Source of the DNA: Deltaproteobacteria bacterium UBA3076
Lineage (GTDB): Bacteria > Desulfobacterota > Dissulfuribacteria > Dissulfuribacterales > UBA3076
Direction: 5' to 3'
Length of the DNA: 16,638 nucleotides
Assembly (NCBI GenBank): GCA_002367355.1
Contig: DFBQ01000242.1
Span: 1-16,638, forward strand
The notes below the pieces were generated by a model. The model made no database searches and was not told the DNA's origin. It was given only the letters and a program-made list of their open reading frames with translations. The position numbers and the translations under genes were made by a program. Of this stretch, positions 7,468 to 14,974 are shown one piece after another (the first letter of the stretch is position 1; each line of letters begins with the position of its first letter).

Positions 7468-9582
7468 ATGGCCTCTTCAGAAAATATGATCTCTGAAACC
7501 GACAAGAAATTCGCTCAAAAGGCCTACAAGGTTTTTGTTTCGAGCACATATCTTGATAACAAAGCGAGGCGGAGAATAGTACAGGACGCCATAACCATGG
7601 CCGGGATGGTCTGGCACGGGATGGAGATATTTACTGCGAGCACCAGCCCCACGGTGGAAGAATGCCTGCGTTATGCCAGGGAAGCGGACCTCCTGGTGGG
7701 CGTCATTGCCTGGCGCTACGGGTGGGAGCCGGAGGGGCATGAAAAATCCATTACAGAAATGGAATATGACGCAGCCGCAGAGAGACTGATGTTCCTGATT
7801 GACCCGTTGCTACCGGTGTACCAGGACAAGGACTATGATCCTGGTCCGGACAGGTGGAAGAAACAGGAAAAACTGGAAGCCTTTAAAAAGCGGTTTTCCA
7901 AAGACCAGATGCCTGCATATTTCAATGAAACCACGTTACAGGCAAAGGTGCTTGCTGCACTGAACGAGTGGCGGGAGAAATGCGAAATAGGGAGAGGCGG
8001 GGAACCGGCTCCTGAACCCTATGCAGTATCCGGACCAGCACCCCTGCGCTACCCGGAACTGGATCAGGAAATCAAGACCTATTGCCAGAAGGCAGAGGCC
8101 CTGCACTCAACCTTGCCTGTGGCTGGTTTTGTCACTCAGCTCAAGGTAAGCATAGACATAGAGGACATTTTCGTTCCTCTGCGCGCCATGCTGGACTTGA
8201 GTGGAGTGGATGGGAAGCGGTTTCTCGGTGCGGACCATGCCGAGGAATATCTGAGGCGCAGTGACTCATGCCTTGAGATCTCGCTCCTTGAGGCCTTTCG
8301 CCAATCCGAACAACGCGGGCAAAAAGGCCTTGTCATTCTGGGAGATCCAGGGTCAGGCAAGACCACGCACTTGAAAAGGCTGCTGCTGTGGTGTCTGCAT
8401 AAAGGCCCCGAGACCTTGCATCTTCCAGCAGGAATGCTGCCGGTGTTCCTGCCTTTGAGGGAACTCAAGAATCTTGATCAGGGCCTGGACGCTTTTATTC
8501 AGTGCCAGTTTGACAGCCCTCACTATAAAACCCCAAAAGGTTTTGGCGAGCAGTTGCTTAAACGCGGCAATCTCCTTTTCCTGCTGGACGGACTGGATGA
8601 AGTGGCGGATCTCTCCCATCGTGAACAGGTGGCCAAATGGATTGTGGAGGCCCTGCGTTTTTATCCTGACTGCCGGTTCGCGATCACCTGCCGTTTCGCA
8701 GGGTACAGTCCCACAGTACGCCTCAGTGAGGGTTTTCTCGAGATGCACGTGCGGCCCCTTACAGAGGACCAGGTCGAGCGATTTGTCCACAACTGGTATA
8801 GGGTCGTGGAAAAGGGCCTGGCAAAAGACCCTAAGCTGGCCGAGTCCATTGCCGCGGAAAAGGCGGACAATCTGGTCAAGCGCCTTCAGGAGCCTGACTT
8901 CCGGGCACGCCGAGTATTTGAGCTTACCCGCAACCCCCTGCTGCTCACAAATATCTGTCTTGTGCACCGGCATAGGGGTAGCCTGCCGCGCAAGCGGGCC
9001 CGGCTTTACGAGGAGTGTATCGACGTGCTCCTGGAACACTGGCGGGAGGCAAAGGGGCTCAAGGTGGGCGTAACCGCCCGCGATGGCTGCAGGGCCCTGC
9101 AGCCCGCGGCATTTTGGCTGCATTCAGAGGAGGGAAGGACCCAGGCAACGGCCGAGGAACTTAAGCCTCATATTGAGCCTGTTCTGAAAGCCGTGGACTG
9201 GAAGGAAGGCACAACTGAGGATTTCCTCCGCACTATCCGCGACGACAGCGGCCTTCTGACAGGCTGGGATCAGGAACACTATGGCTTTATGCACCTTGGT
9301 TTTCAGGAATACCTGGCCGCGCGGGAGATCAGGAGCCGGTCGTTTGAAGATCCGGCTGTTCTGCAAGAGCTTGCACTGAGCTTCGGTGAATCATGGTGGC
9401 AGGAGGTTGGATTGCTTATGCTTGCCCTTGAGGACCCGTCTCGTTTTATTCCCTACATGCGCGAGCGAGGTGGTAAAGCAACCTGCCTTTGGCGAGGCAA
9501 GTCATTCAAATCTGGTGGAGGCATGCCTGGACGACGCAGCCGAGAAATCATCTCTGCCTTTTTTGGAACTTTTGCAGATTGA
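7468..9582 (+). CDS. DUF4062-NACHT STAND ATPase, N-terminal part of a frameshifted DGR-target gene
   Basis: A 704-residue frame with an AGGAG site 8 nt before the ATG. Residues ~20-105 form a DUF4062 domain (KVFVSSTYLD, YAREADLLVGVIAWRYGW, MEYDAA). A linker follows, then a NACHT ATPase: Walker A GDPGSGKTT at 292-300, Walker B LLFLLDGLDEV around 370-379, the sensor-like AITCRFAGY and the LTRNPLLLTNICLVHR helix. A winged-helix/helical region with FMHLGFQEYLAAREI closes the part. STAND ATPases switch from a resting to an oligomeric state on ligand sensing. From about codon 665 the frame changes: the last ~40 residues are out of frame, and the real continuation is read one base over (see the next entry). 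The shift lies at a GCGA tandem repeat (9461-9468). Removing 1 or 4 bases gives one protein of about 1,000 residues. It is either a pseudogene, an assembly error or a split gene. Confidence 0.88.
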   Translation: MASSENMISETDKKFAQKAYKVFVSSTYLDNKARRRIVQDAITMAGMVWHGMEIFTASTSPTVEECLRYAREADLLVGVIAWRYGWEPEGHEKSITEMEYDAAAERLMFLIDPLLPVYQDKDYDPGPDRWKKQEKLEAFKKRFSKDQMPAYFNETTLQAKVLAALNEWREKCEIGRGGEPAPEPYAVSGPAPLRYPELDQEIKTYCQKAEALHSTLPVAGFVTQLKVSIDIEDIFVPLRAMLDLSGVDGKRFLGADHAEEYLRRSDSCLEISLLEAFRQSEQRGQKGLVILGDPGSGKTTHLKRLLLWCLHKGPETLHLPAGMLPVFLPLRELKNLDQGLDAFIQCQFDSPHYKTPKGFGEQLLKRGNLLFLLDGLDEVADLSHREQVAKWIVEALRFYPDCRFAITCRFAGYSPTVRLSEGFLEMHVRPLTEDQVERFVHNWYRVVEKGLAKDPKLAESIAAEKADNLVKRLQEPDFRARRVFELTRNPLLLTNICLVHRHRGSLPRKRARLYEECIDVLLEHWREAKGLKVGVTARDGCRALQPAAFWLHSEEGRTQATAEELKPHIEPVLKAVDWKEGTTEDFLRTIRDDSGLLTGWDQEHYGFMHLGFQEYLAAREIRSRSFEDPAVLQELALSFGESWWQEVGLLMLALEDPSRFIPYMRERGGKATCLWRGKSFKSGGGMPGRRSREIISAFFGTFAD

Positions 9583-10468
9583 TCCTGGGAATGACACAGG
9601 ACTTTGGAAACGGCAGTTTGTAGCACTCCGCGTCCTGGAACGTCTGGACCCATCAGCAGTAAACGGTCTTAATTCAATACTTGAGCGACATCCCTATCCT
9701 GAAATCCGTCAACGGATCAAGGGCCGGGCTGAACAGGCTCTCCTGGATGTTTTCACAGCCGAACAGGGAGGCTACGAACTGATCAGGATTCCTGGATGGG
9801 TATTCATGATGGGCTCGCCTGAATCGGAAGCAGAGCGTTTTAGCGACGAGGGGCCTTTGCACAAGGTGACTGTCCCTGATTTTTACATTGGCCGGTATCC
9901 GGTGACCAATGAGGAGTATGGCCTGTTTCTGAAAAATAACCCGGATGTGCCGGAACCGAGATACTGGGCCCACAGGCAGTATAACCAGCCCAGGCAGCCA
10001 GTTGTGGGAGTGAGTTGGGATGACGCAAAGAAATACGCTGAATGGGCCGGTCTGCGCCTGTCCACTGAAGCGGAGTGGGAATATGCATGCAGGGCAAACA
10101 CACAAACCAGGTATTATCCGGGTGACAAGGAAGAAGACCTTGACCGTGCGGGCTGGTATGACAAAAATTCAGCTCACCGGCTCCATCCTGTGGGTGAAAA
10201 GGAGCCGAACAGCTTCGGTCTGTATGATATGCACGGAAATGTCTGGGAGTGGGTTGAGGATGGCAAGCACGATAATTACAATGGTGGACCGAGTGACGGA
10301 AGTGCCTGGATCGATAGCCCAAGGAGTTCTATCCGGGTAATCCGCGGCGGCAGTTGGGGCGGCGGCGCGCACCTCTGCCGGTCGGCGATTCGTCGCGGCT
10401 TCCCGCCCTACGACCGCAGTGACTACCTTGGCTTCCGCTTCTCCAAGTCTGTTTCCCTTGGCCCTTGA
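9386..10468 (+). CDS. FGE-sulfatase/C-type-lectin-fold domain with DGR variable region, C-terminal part of the same gene
   Basis: This frame is the continuation of the preceding ATPase. True homology starts near 9466 with EVVKQPAFGEASH; the nominal ATG at 9386 has no ribosome site and its first ~25 residues are out-of-frame NACHT sequence. After an all-helical stretch, an FGE-sulfatase domain begins near 9768 (ELIRIPGWVFMMGSPESE, then PVTNEEYGLF, LSTEAEWEYACRA, FGLYDMHGNVWEWV). It ends in the variable region VIRGGSW...LGFRFS at 10334-10468. Active FGEs use two cysteines in this final segment. Here those positions fall in a hypervariable segment, so ligand binding rather than formylglycine formation is expected. 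The domain would be the changeable sensor of the NTPase. If translated alone it would need re-initiation. Confidence 0.82.
   Translation: MNHGGRRLDCLCLPLRTRLVLFPTCASEVVKQPAFGEASHSNLVEACLDDAAEKSSLPFLELLQIDPGNDTGLWKRQFVALRVLERLDPSAVNGLNSILERHPYPEIRQRIKGRAEQALLDVFTAEQGGYELIRIPGWVFMMGSPESEAERFSDEGPLHKVTVPDFYIGRYPVTNEEYGLFLKNNPDVPEPRYWAHRQYNQPRQPVVGVSWDDAKKYAEWAGLRLSTEAEWEYACRANTQTRYYPGDKEEDLDRAGWYDKNSAHRLHPVGEKEPNSFGLYDMHGNVWEWVEDGKHDNYNGGPSDGSAWIDSPRSSIRVIRGGSWGGGAHLCRSAIRRGFPPYDRSDYLGFRFSKSVSLGP
10334..10468 (+). other. DGR-type variable region 1 (VR1)
   Basis: These are the last 45 codons of the first FGE domain, aligning without gaps to 13951-14085. Codons 9-11, 13-15, 21, 26, 28, 30 and 31 encode G,G,G,H,L,C,R,Y,R,D,Y here and N,F,V,L,Y,R,S,G,H,G,D in the second copy. 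All 22 codons end in C, and all 15 differences among them fall at first or second positions. Only seven other substitutions occur in the 135 nt. This is the signature left by adenine-specific mutagenesis of AAC-like template codons. No template copy is present here to prove it. Confidence 0.85.
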
Positions 10469-10572
10469 GTTCTTGGACCCTTGGCATTCGGCCCGCAGCG
10501 GAGGGAAGGGAGCGGAATAGCCGCCGAAGCGGAGCAGGCGGCATATGAGCGACCGGATTGCAGCGGAGGGCC
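10469..10572 (+). repeat. Conserved post-VR segment, copy 1 (IMH/hairpin-like)
   Basis: The 104 nt after the VR1 stop codon match the 104 nt after the VR2 stop (14086-14189) at 95 positions with no indels, although neither is coding. It contains a GCCGCC/GGCGGC stem (10520-10525 with 10537-10542). In known DGRs the 3' end of the VR carries the initiation-of-mutagenic-homing element and is often followed by a hairpin needed for target recognition. This segment fits that place; the role is inferred. Confidence 0.7.
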
Positions 10573-10652
10573 ATGAGTTGATTCCATGAGTCTGATTAAA
10601 TCGAAAGAAGAAAAAATATGAGACGAGGTGTCGAGCTCTCGGAGATGTTAAA

Positions 10653-11501
10653 ATGGTAATTCTTGAAGGGTTAATCACAAATATCATTGGTAAAATTGGA
10701 GAAATGGCGGCTGGGAAAGCATGGGCCTCCATGCCCAGGAATCATAAGGTTATGAAGCTTTTTAAGGCCGTTGGGCTCAAGCCCGGTAAACCAGAGCCGG
10801 ATTTTGATTCCGTATATGTGCATGCATTGGTCGAATATGGTGTTGAACAGCCGAAAAAATCTATTCTTGATTTCTTCAAGCATGAAGATATCCGTAAGGC
10901 CTTTAGGAATTCTTTTGATAATAATGACCTCGCGATCCTGCATAATGAGGCTGCAACCCTGATTAAATGGAACATGATCGGAGACGATTTACGTGATGAA
11001 GATATTGATCCGCGTCTTGAATTCGCCAGGTTCACCCTTGTATTTAATGAGATGGTGGACCGCACCCGGACCCCGGCTGAGGTCAGGAGGGAACATAAGC
11101 TTGACGAGATCCTGCAGGTTATAAAGGAAAGTGATCTGAATATAATCCGGGCCAAGCAGATTGAAATGATACAGGGCGGGCGTCCTGAACAATTGAAAAC
11201 CTGGTTTCAGACCCTGGGGTATAGTTTTGGAGGCCATGACATCTGCACGGATGAGTATTGTGAATGGATTATAAGAATTTCAACCCGGCGCGGATTTGAC
11301 AGCATCCTTGTAAGGTTTATTGAAAACCAGGCTGAACCTGAGGACATAAAAAGGGTTGAAGCGGCTGTAAAGCAACATCAAACTGAAGAAGGATGGCTCA
11401 TTGCCGCTCATAGAACATCCAGGTCTGCAAAGGAACTGGCGGAAAACAGTGATAAAATTTGGCATCCTTCATATCAAGCCAAAAGTAGTTTACATTTTTA
11501 G
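10653..11501 (+). pseudogene. N-terminal part of a second DGR-target NTPase: helical region plus restriction-endonuclease-like domain
   Basis: The 282-residue frame starts at an ATG 8 nt after GGAG. Residues 1-150 are mainly helical (KAVGLKPGKPEPDFDSVYVHAL, then HEDIRKAFRNSFDNND). Residues ~170-270 resemble the restriction-endonuclease-like/Mrr-type N-terminal domain of some NACHT proteins: GFDSILVRFIE, then EEGWLIAAHRTSRSAKELAEN. The natural reading continues DKIFCYTFDE into the next frame, but a 203 bp element inserted after 11460 adds about 13 foreign codons and a stop. Removing the element plus one target-site copy (211 bp) restores one open frame of 1,073 residues from 10653 to 14085. 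The predicted role is the effector nuclease-like end of a STAND NTPase. The catalytic residues are not clear to me. Confidence 0.78.
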
Positions 11502-11663
11502 GGGTAATATACCTCAAAAAATATGACTTGTGCGATTAGCTGTTAGATTTTAGCTTAACAGTCCGTTTTTATACAAAATTTTTACCTAATAGCTAACGGC
11601 TAACAGCTAATGGCTGGCATCCGTCTATGTTGAAAAAGTGTAAACTACAAAATGAAGGATGCC
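11461..11663. mobile_element. MITE-like insertion with perfect 8 bp target duplication
   Basis: A 203 bp element lies between two copies of TAAAATTT (11453-11460 and 11664-11671). Its ends are inverted: GGCATCCTTCAT at 11461-11472 against ATGAAGGATGCC at 11652-11663. A second inverted pair follows, GTAGTTTACA (11485-11494) and TGTAAACTAC (11639-11648); the left arm has about nine extra bases between the two. Inside are inverted motifs around TAGCTGTTAG (11532-11552 and 11586-11616). It is too short to encode a transposase, so it would be moved in trans by one recognising these ends. The family is unknown to me. Confidence 0.88.
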
Positions 11664-14085
11664 TAAAATTTTCTGTTATACCTTTGATGAGAAGCTTGAT
11701 GAGCAGGCGGATTTCAGCAGGTATTTCAATTGGCTTGAGTCCTTTGTAAAAGAGCGGCGTATTGATGCTGATTATGTGCCATTGGCGTGCAAACGTGAAA
11801 TAATCGATCAGACAACCGGGGAAAGGACAGGTGAAGAACGTTACGGCAAAGAGGAAGGATGGATAGAGGGTTATATTGACAGGTGGCTTGAGGATCCCTG
11901 CAAGGAACATATTTCCATTCTGGGTGAATTCGGCACCGGAAAGACCTGGTTCACCCATCATTATGCCTGGCAGGTAATGGAGAACTACATTGAGGCAAAG
12001 GAGAAAGGGCTGAAACGCCCCCGTCTGCCGCTTGTAATACAGCTCCGTGATTATTCAAAGGCCCTGAACAGTGAATCCCTTTTTTCCGATTTTTTCTTTC
12101 GCAAACATGAGATACCGCTTCCCGGATATTCTGCATTTGAGCAACTGAACCGCATGGGAAGGCTGCTTCTGATTTTTGACGGTTTTGACGAAATGGCCGA
12201 CAAGCTTGACCGTCAGAAAATGATCAACAATTTCTGGGAACTGGCAAGGGTCGTGGTTCCCGGAGCAAAGGCCGTGCTGACGTGCCGCACAGAGCACTTT
12301 CCCAATGCCAAAGAGGGAAGAGACTTGCTCAACGCAAAGTTGAAAGCTTCCACGAGATACCTGAGCGGTGATCCGCCCCAGTTTGAGATCCTGGAACTGG
12401 AGCAATTTAATGAGGACCAGATCCGTGACGCCCTTTTAAAAAGAACCGACCAAAAAACTGTTGATCTTATCATGAGCCATCAAGAGCTGCTTGATCTTGC
12501 CGGCCGTCCTGTAATGCTGGACTTTCTTGTGGAGGCCCTGCCGGATATAGAGGCGGAGAAGCCGGTGGATCTCTCAAGGATCTATTTTTATGCAACAAAG
12601 GCAAAGCTGGAAAGGGATATCAAGGAAAAGCGAACTTTCACTTCAATGGCGGATAAGCTTTATTTTCTGTGTGAATTGTCCTGGGAGATGTTGACTTCTG
12701 AAATGATGAGTCTCAACTACCGGCTTTTTCCGGACCGGCTCAGGAATCTGTTCGGCCCGGTGGTGTCTGATGAAAAAGATCTCGACCACTACCATTATGA
12801 CATGATGGGCAATACTCTCCTGACCCGGAATGATGACGGGGACTATTCTCCGGCCCACCGGTCATTGCTGGAATTCTTTGTTGCTTTTAAAGCCGTGGCA
12901 GAGCTTGGCGTGCTTCCTCCGGATTTTACCGCGGCTGCCGGGAGTCAGTCAAATATTAACGAACTTCGTGATCCCTTGGACTACACATGGGATTCCTATT
13001 TCCGGCGGGGGAAGGATGAAGACGGAAATATAAGGCAGATTTCGCCGTTAAAAGGCTTTCTGGCCGGGGACAGGGACAAGGTGCTGGAATCCCTGGGCCG
13101 TATGGGTGATGCGGTCTTGCGTTTTATTCACGAGATTACCAATGTCGAAGAGGTCCGGCCTGCTTTTCACGAAATGCTTGCAGGGGTTATGGACGAATTC
13201 AAGGATGGAAACCGTGATCCTGAAAAGCAGCAGAATATCATAAGTTTTATTCTGAAGTTCAGGAGACTCAGCCAGGAATGGGAGGAACAGGCAAATCAAG
13301 GTGATTCCATTCGTCGTTTCTGGTCAGATCATCTGGAAAGGGAACTAAGTGATGCAAGAGGAAAGACCTGGGTTGAGCCATTGTCTCTGGAGCGTCCAGG
13401 GGAGTCTCCCATAAAATTCGAGATGGTCCAGGTGCCTGCAGGTTCATTTCTAATGGGAGATGAATCAGAAGGGCCGATACTGAGGGCAGCTATTAGTGAA
13501 CCGTTTATGATTGCCACAGTGCCGGTTACCAATGCACTTTACAGCGCGGTCACAGGCCATACGCCCAGCCGTTTTGAAGGAGATGAACGGCCTGTGGAGA
13601 CTGTATTCTGGCTTGGTGCGGTCAGGTTTTGCAACAGCCTTTCAGAAAGGTTGGGCCTTGAATCGGCCTATGCAATTGACGGCGATAGGGTTGAATGGCT
13701 GCGGGCAAGCACGGGCTTCAGGCTTCCAACAGAGGCGGAATGGGAATATGCCTGCCGGGCTGGCACAACGACCCGTTTTTCCTGTGGCGACCTGGAGTCC
13801 GGTCTGGCGACCATGAGTTGGTATGCTCAAAACAGCAAAGGCGGAACCAAACCTGTGGGGCTGAAAAGACCAAACGCCTGGGGGCTGTTTGACATGCACG
13901 GAAATGTCTGGGAGTGGATTTGGGATTTGTACGAAGAAGGAGGCTCTGACCGGGTGATCCGCGGCGGCAGTTTGAACTTCGTCGCGCTCTACCGCCGGTC
14001 TGCGATTCGTAGCGGCTTCCCGCCCGGCGACCACAGCGGCGACCTTGGCTTCCGCCTCTCCAGGTCTGTTTCCCTTGGCTCTTGA
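11659..14085 (+). CDS. NACHT STAND ATPase with C-terminal FGE/C-type-lectin DGR variable domain (main part of second target)
   Basis: An 808-residue frame. Its ATG lies inside the right terminal repeat of the inserted element, so the start is accidental; the native sequence resumes at KIFCYTFDE. The order is a short linker (YVPLACKRE, GWIEGYIDRWLEDP), then NACHT with Walker A GEFGTGKTW (89-97) and Walker B LLLIFDGFDEMAD (D174, D177, E178), then LTCRTEHF and the helical region with SPAHRSLLEFFVAFKAV. From about residue 585 an FGE-sulfatase domain follows (EMVQVPAGSFLMGDES, VPVTNALY, LPTEAEWEYACRAG, FDMHGNVWEWIW). It ends in variable region 2. The fold suggests a binding module without formylglycine activity. 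Together with 10653-11460 it forms a predicted nuclease-NACHT-variable sensor protein, currently split. Whether this part is translated alone is unknown. Confidence 0.88.
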   Translation: MPKIFCYTFDEKLDEQADFSRYFNWLESFVKERRIDADYVPLACKREIIDQTTGERTGEERYGKEEGWIEGYIDRWLEDPCKEHISILGEFGTGKTWFTHHYAWQVMENYIEAKEKGLKRPRLPLVIQLRDYSKALNSESLFSDFFFRKHEIPLPGYSAFEQLNRMGRLLLIFDGFDEMADKLDRQKMINNFWELARVVVPGAKAVLTCRTEHFPNAKEGRDLLNAKLKASTRYLSGDPPQFEILELEQFNEDQIRDALLKRTDQKTVDLIMSHQELLDLAGRPVMLDFLVEALPDIEAEKPVDLSRIYFYATKAKLERDIKEKRTFTSMADKLYFLCELSWEMLTSEMMSLNYRLFPDRLRNLFGPVVSDEKDLDHYHYDMMGNTLLTRNDDGDYSPAHRSLLEFFVAFKAVAELGVLPPDFTAAAGSQSNINELRDPLDYTWDSYFRRGKDEDGNIRQISPLKGFLAGDRDKVLESLGRMGDAVLRFIHEITNVEEVRPAFHEMLAGVMDEFKDGNRDPEKQQNIISFILKFRRLSQEWEEQANQGDSIRRFWSDHLERELSDARGKTWVEPLSLERPGESPIKFEMVQVPAGSFLMGDESEGPILRAAISEPFMIATVPVTNALYSAVTGHTPSRFEGDERPVETVFWLGAVRFCNSLSERLGLESAYAIDGDRVEWLRASTGFRLPTEAEWEYACRAGTTTRFSCGDLESGLATMSWYAQNSKGGTKPVGLKRPNAWGLFDMHGNVWEWIWDLYEEGGSDRVIRGGSLNFVALYRRSAIRSGFPPGDHSGDLGFRLSRSVSLGS
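13951..14085 (+). other. DGR-type variable region 2 (VR2)
   Basis: These are the last 45 codons of the second target gene, starting VIRGGSL and ending LGFRLSRSVSLGS. It is collinear with VR1 to the base. Framework codons (RGGS, RSAIR, GFPP, LGFR, SVSL) are nearly unchanged, while eleven NNC codons differ only in their first two bases. Upstream, ATGCACGGAAATGTCTGG is also identical in both genes, as expected for the constant part that borders a VR. Confidence 0.85.
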
Positions 14086-14189
14086 GCCCTTGGACCCTTG
14101 GCCTTCGGCCCGCAGCGGAGAGAAGGGAGCGGAATAGCCGCCGAAGCGAAGCCGGCGGCGTATGAGCGACCGGATCACAGCGGAGGGCC
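14086..14189 (+). repeat. Conserved post-VR segment, copy 2 (IMH/hairpin-like)
   Basis: This is the partner of 10469-10572. The hairpin is one pair longer here: GCCGCCG (14137-14143) with CGGCGGC (14153-14159). A further small stem, GGCC-TTC-GGCC, lies at about 14100-14110 and is imperfect in copy 1. Similarity ends abruptly after GGAGGGCC in both copies. Confidence 0.7.
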
Positions 14190-14244
14190 GCCTGTATTCC
14201 CGGTGTCTGAATGAATTGTGAGAGCACAGGGTCGTGTGGAACCC

Positions 14245-14448
14245 AAACGTTCATGACAGGAGGTTTTCGTCACCCCGAAGATGAAAAATCGCCACCCGTT
14301 CGCTGCACTCGCTCGACACATACAGACGAACACAGATTCAGGCCATATGCCAAACCAGCAAATGGCTGGACAAACACTTTTTCCCTGCCATGTCGGCCGG
14401 GGGAAAACGTCTGTGCAAGTCTGTGGCTAATTCAAATTCAAAAAGTAT
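14245..14448 (+). repeat. ~200 bp intergenic repeat, copy B
   Basis: This is the second copy of the element at 1279-1479, in the same orientation. It shares the AAACGTTCATGA start, the CACTCGCTCGAC middle and the GGGGGAAAACGTCTGTG...GTGGCTAATTC end, with scattered substitutions and short indels. It lies 55 bp after the post-VR segment and about 50 bp before the duplicated DUF364 stub. I see no coding potential or terminal inverted repeats. Confidence 0.8.
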
Positions 14449-14500
14449 TTTCACGGGAAACCGTATATGGTCTATTGAACATACAAGTATGTCGTGTGCC

Positions 14501-14658
14501 TTTTTGAACATGTACAAATCCTGAGGAAGATTACATGGAAATACTCAATGATATTATCTCCATTGTAATTTCAACCATCACGTCCTTAATCCACAGCTTT
14601 TTGCCTTTTTCGTTGCTTTGGTTGGTAATGTTTGTCAATACGAAACAGTTTGAATAAA
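14501..14658 (+). pseudogene. Duplicated 5' stub of the DUF364 gene
   Basis: From 14501 to about 14567 the sequence matches the leader and first codons of the intact gene at 15828 with a constant offset of 1,293 and no gaps: TGAACATG, the GAGGAAGATTAC/AAGGAAAATTAC ribosome site and MEILN(D/N)IIS are shared. After codon ~10 the similarity ends. The stub continues as an unrelated hydrophobic 40-codon frame stopping at 14656-14658. It is either a broken duplicate or the original leader displaced when the toxin-antitoxin pair entered. A function for the short peptide cannot be supported. Confidence 0.65.
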
Positions 14659-14671
14659 TACGGAGGATGTT

Positions 14672-14974
14672 ATGGACATAGAAACTCAAGTCAAAAAATT
14701 AACAGGTATTTTCGGAGAGCCGAGAATCAGGGGTACGTTGAAGAAACTGGCCGAGATTGAAGCTGAAAACTGTTCAAAAAAAATCGAAAGAACAAAAAGA
14801 GAATTACTAGTATTTGAAAAACGCTTCAATAAGAACAGTAAGGCTGCATGGGATGAGTTTAACAAGGGTAAGCTTGGAGATAGTGCTGATATCATGGAAT
14901 GGATGGCTTTGTATGAGAATTTACTCGATTTTCAAGATCAGTATGACCGTATCAACAATAGCGACATATTATGA
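14672..14974 (+). CDS. Small helical protein paired with a DUF6516/TumE-like toxin (putative antitoxin)
   Basis: A 100-residue, highly charged, probably all-helical protein with a good GGAGG site before its ATG. Residues ~22-60 look like a coiled coil (KLAEIEAENCSKKIERTK). The C-terminal part (FEKRFNKNSKAAWDEF, then GKLGDSADIMEWMALYENL) resembles small proteins often encoded just before DUF6516 genes. Its stop overlaps the next start in an ATGA, so the two are translationally coupled. By position it should be the antitoxin or partner of the next product. No helix-turn-helix is evident, unlike the HTH antitoxin TumA of the described TumE-TumA pair. Confidence 0.7.
   Translation: MDIETQVKKLTGIFGEPRIRGTLKKLAEIEAENCSKKIERTKRELLVFEKRFNKNSKAAWDEFNKGKLGDSADIMEWMALYENLLDFQDQYDRINNSDIL

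Noticed and set aside
8353-9123. 256-codon minus-strand frame inside the NACHT gene
   Set aside because: It is an antisense shadow of a GC-rich, clearly coding plus-strand region, with no domain and no ribosome site.
9386-9465. Independent start of a separate FGE gene at 9386
   Set aside because: No ribosome site. The first ~25 residues are the out-of-frame reading of conserved NACHT-gene sequence, so a frameshift of one gene explains it better.
10169-10732. 187-codon minus-strand frame across VR1 and its flank
   Set aside because: It is antisense to a well-supported FGE domain. The similar antisense frame at VR2 (13642-14178) only reflects the shared VR and post-VR DNA.
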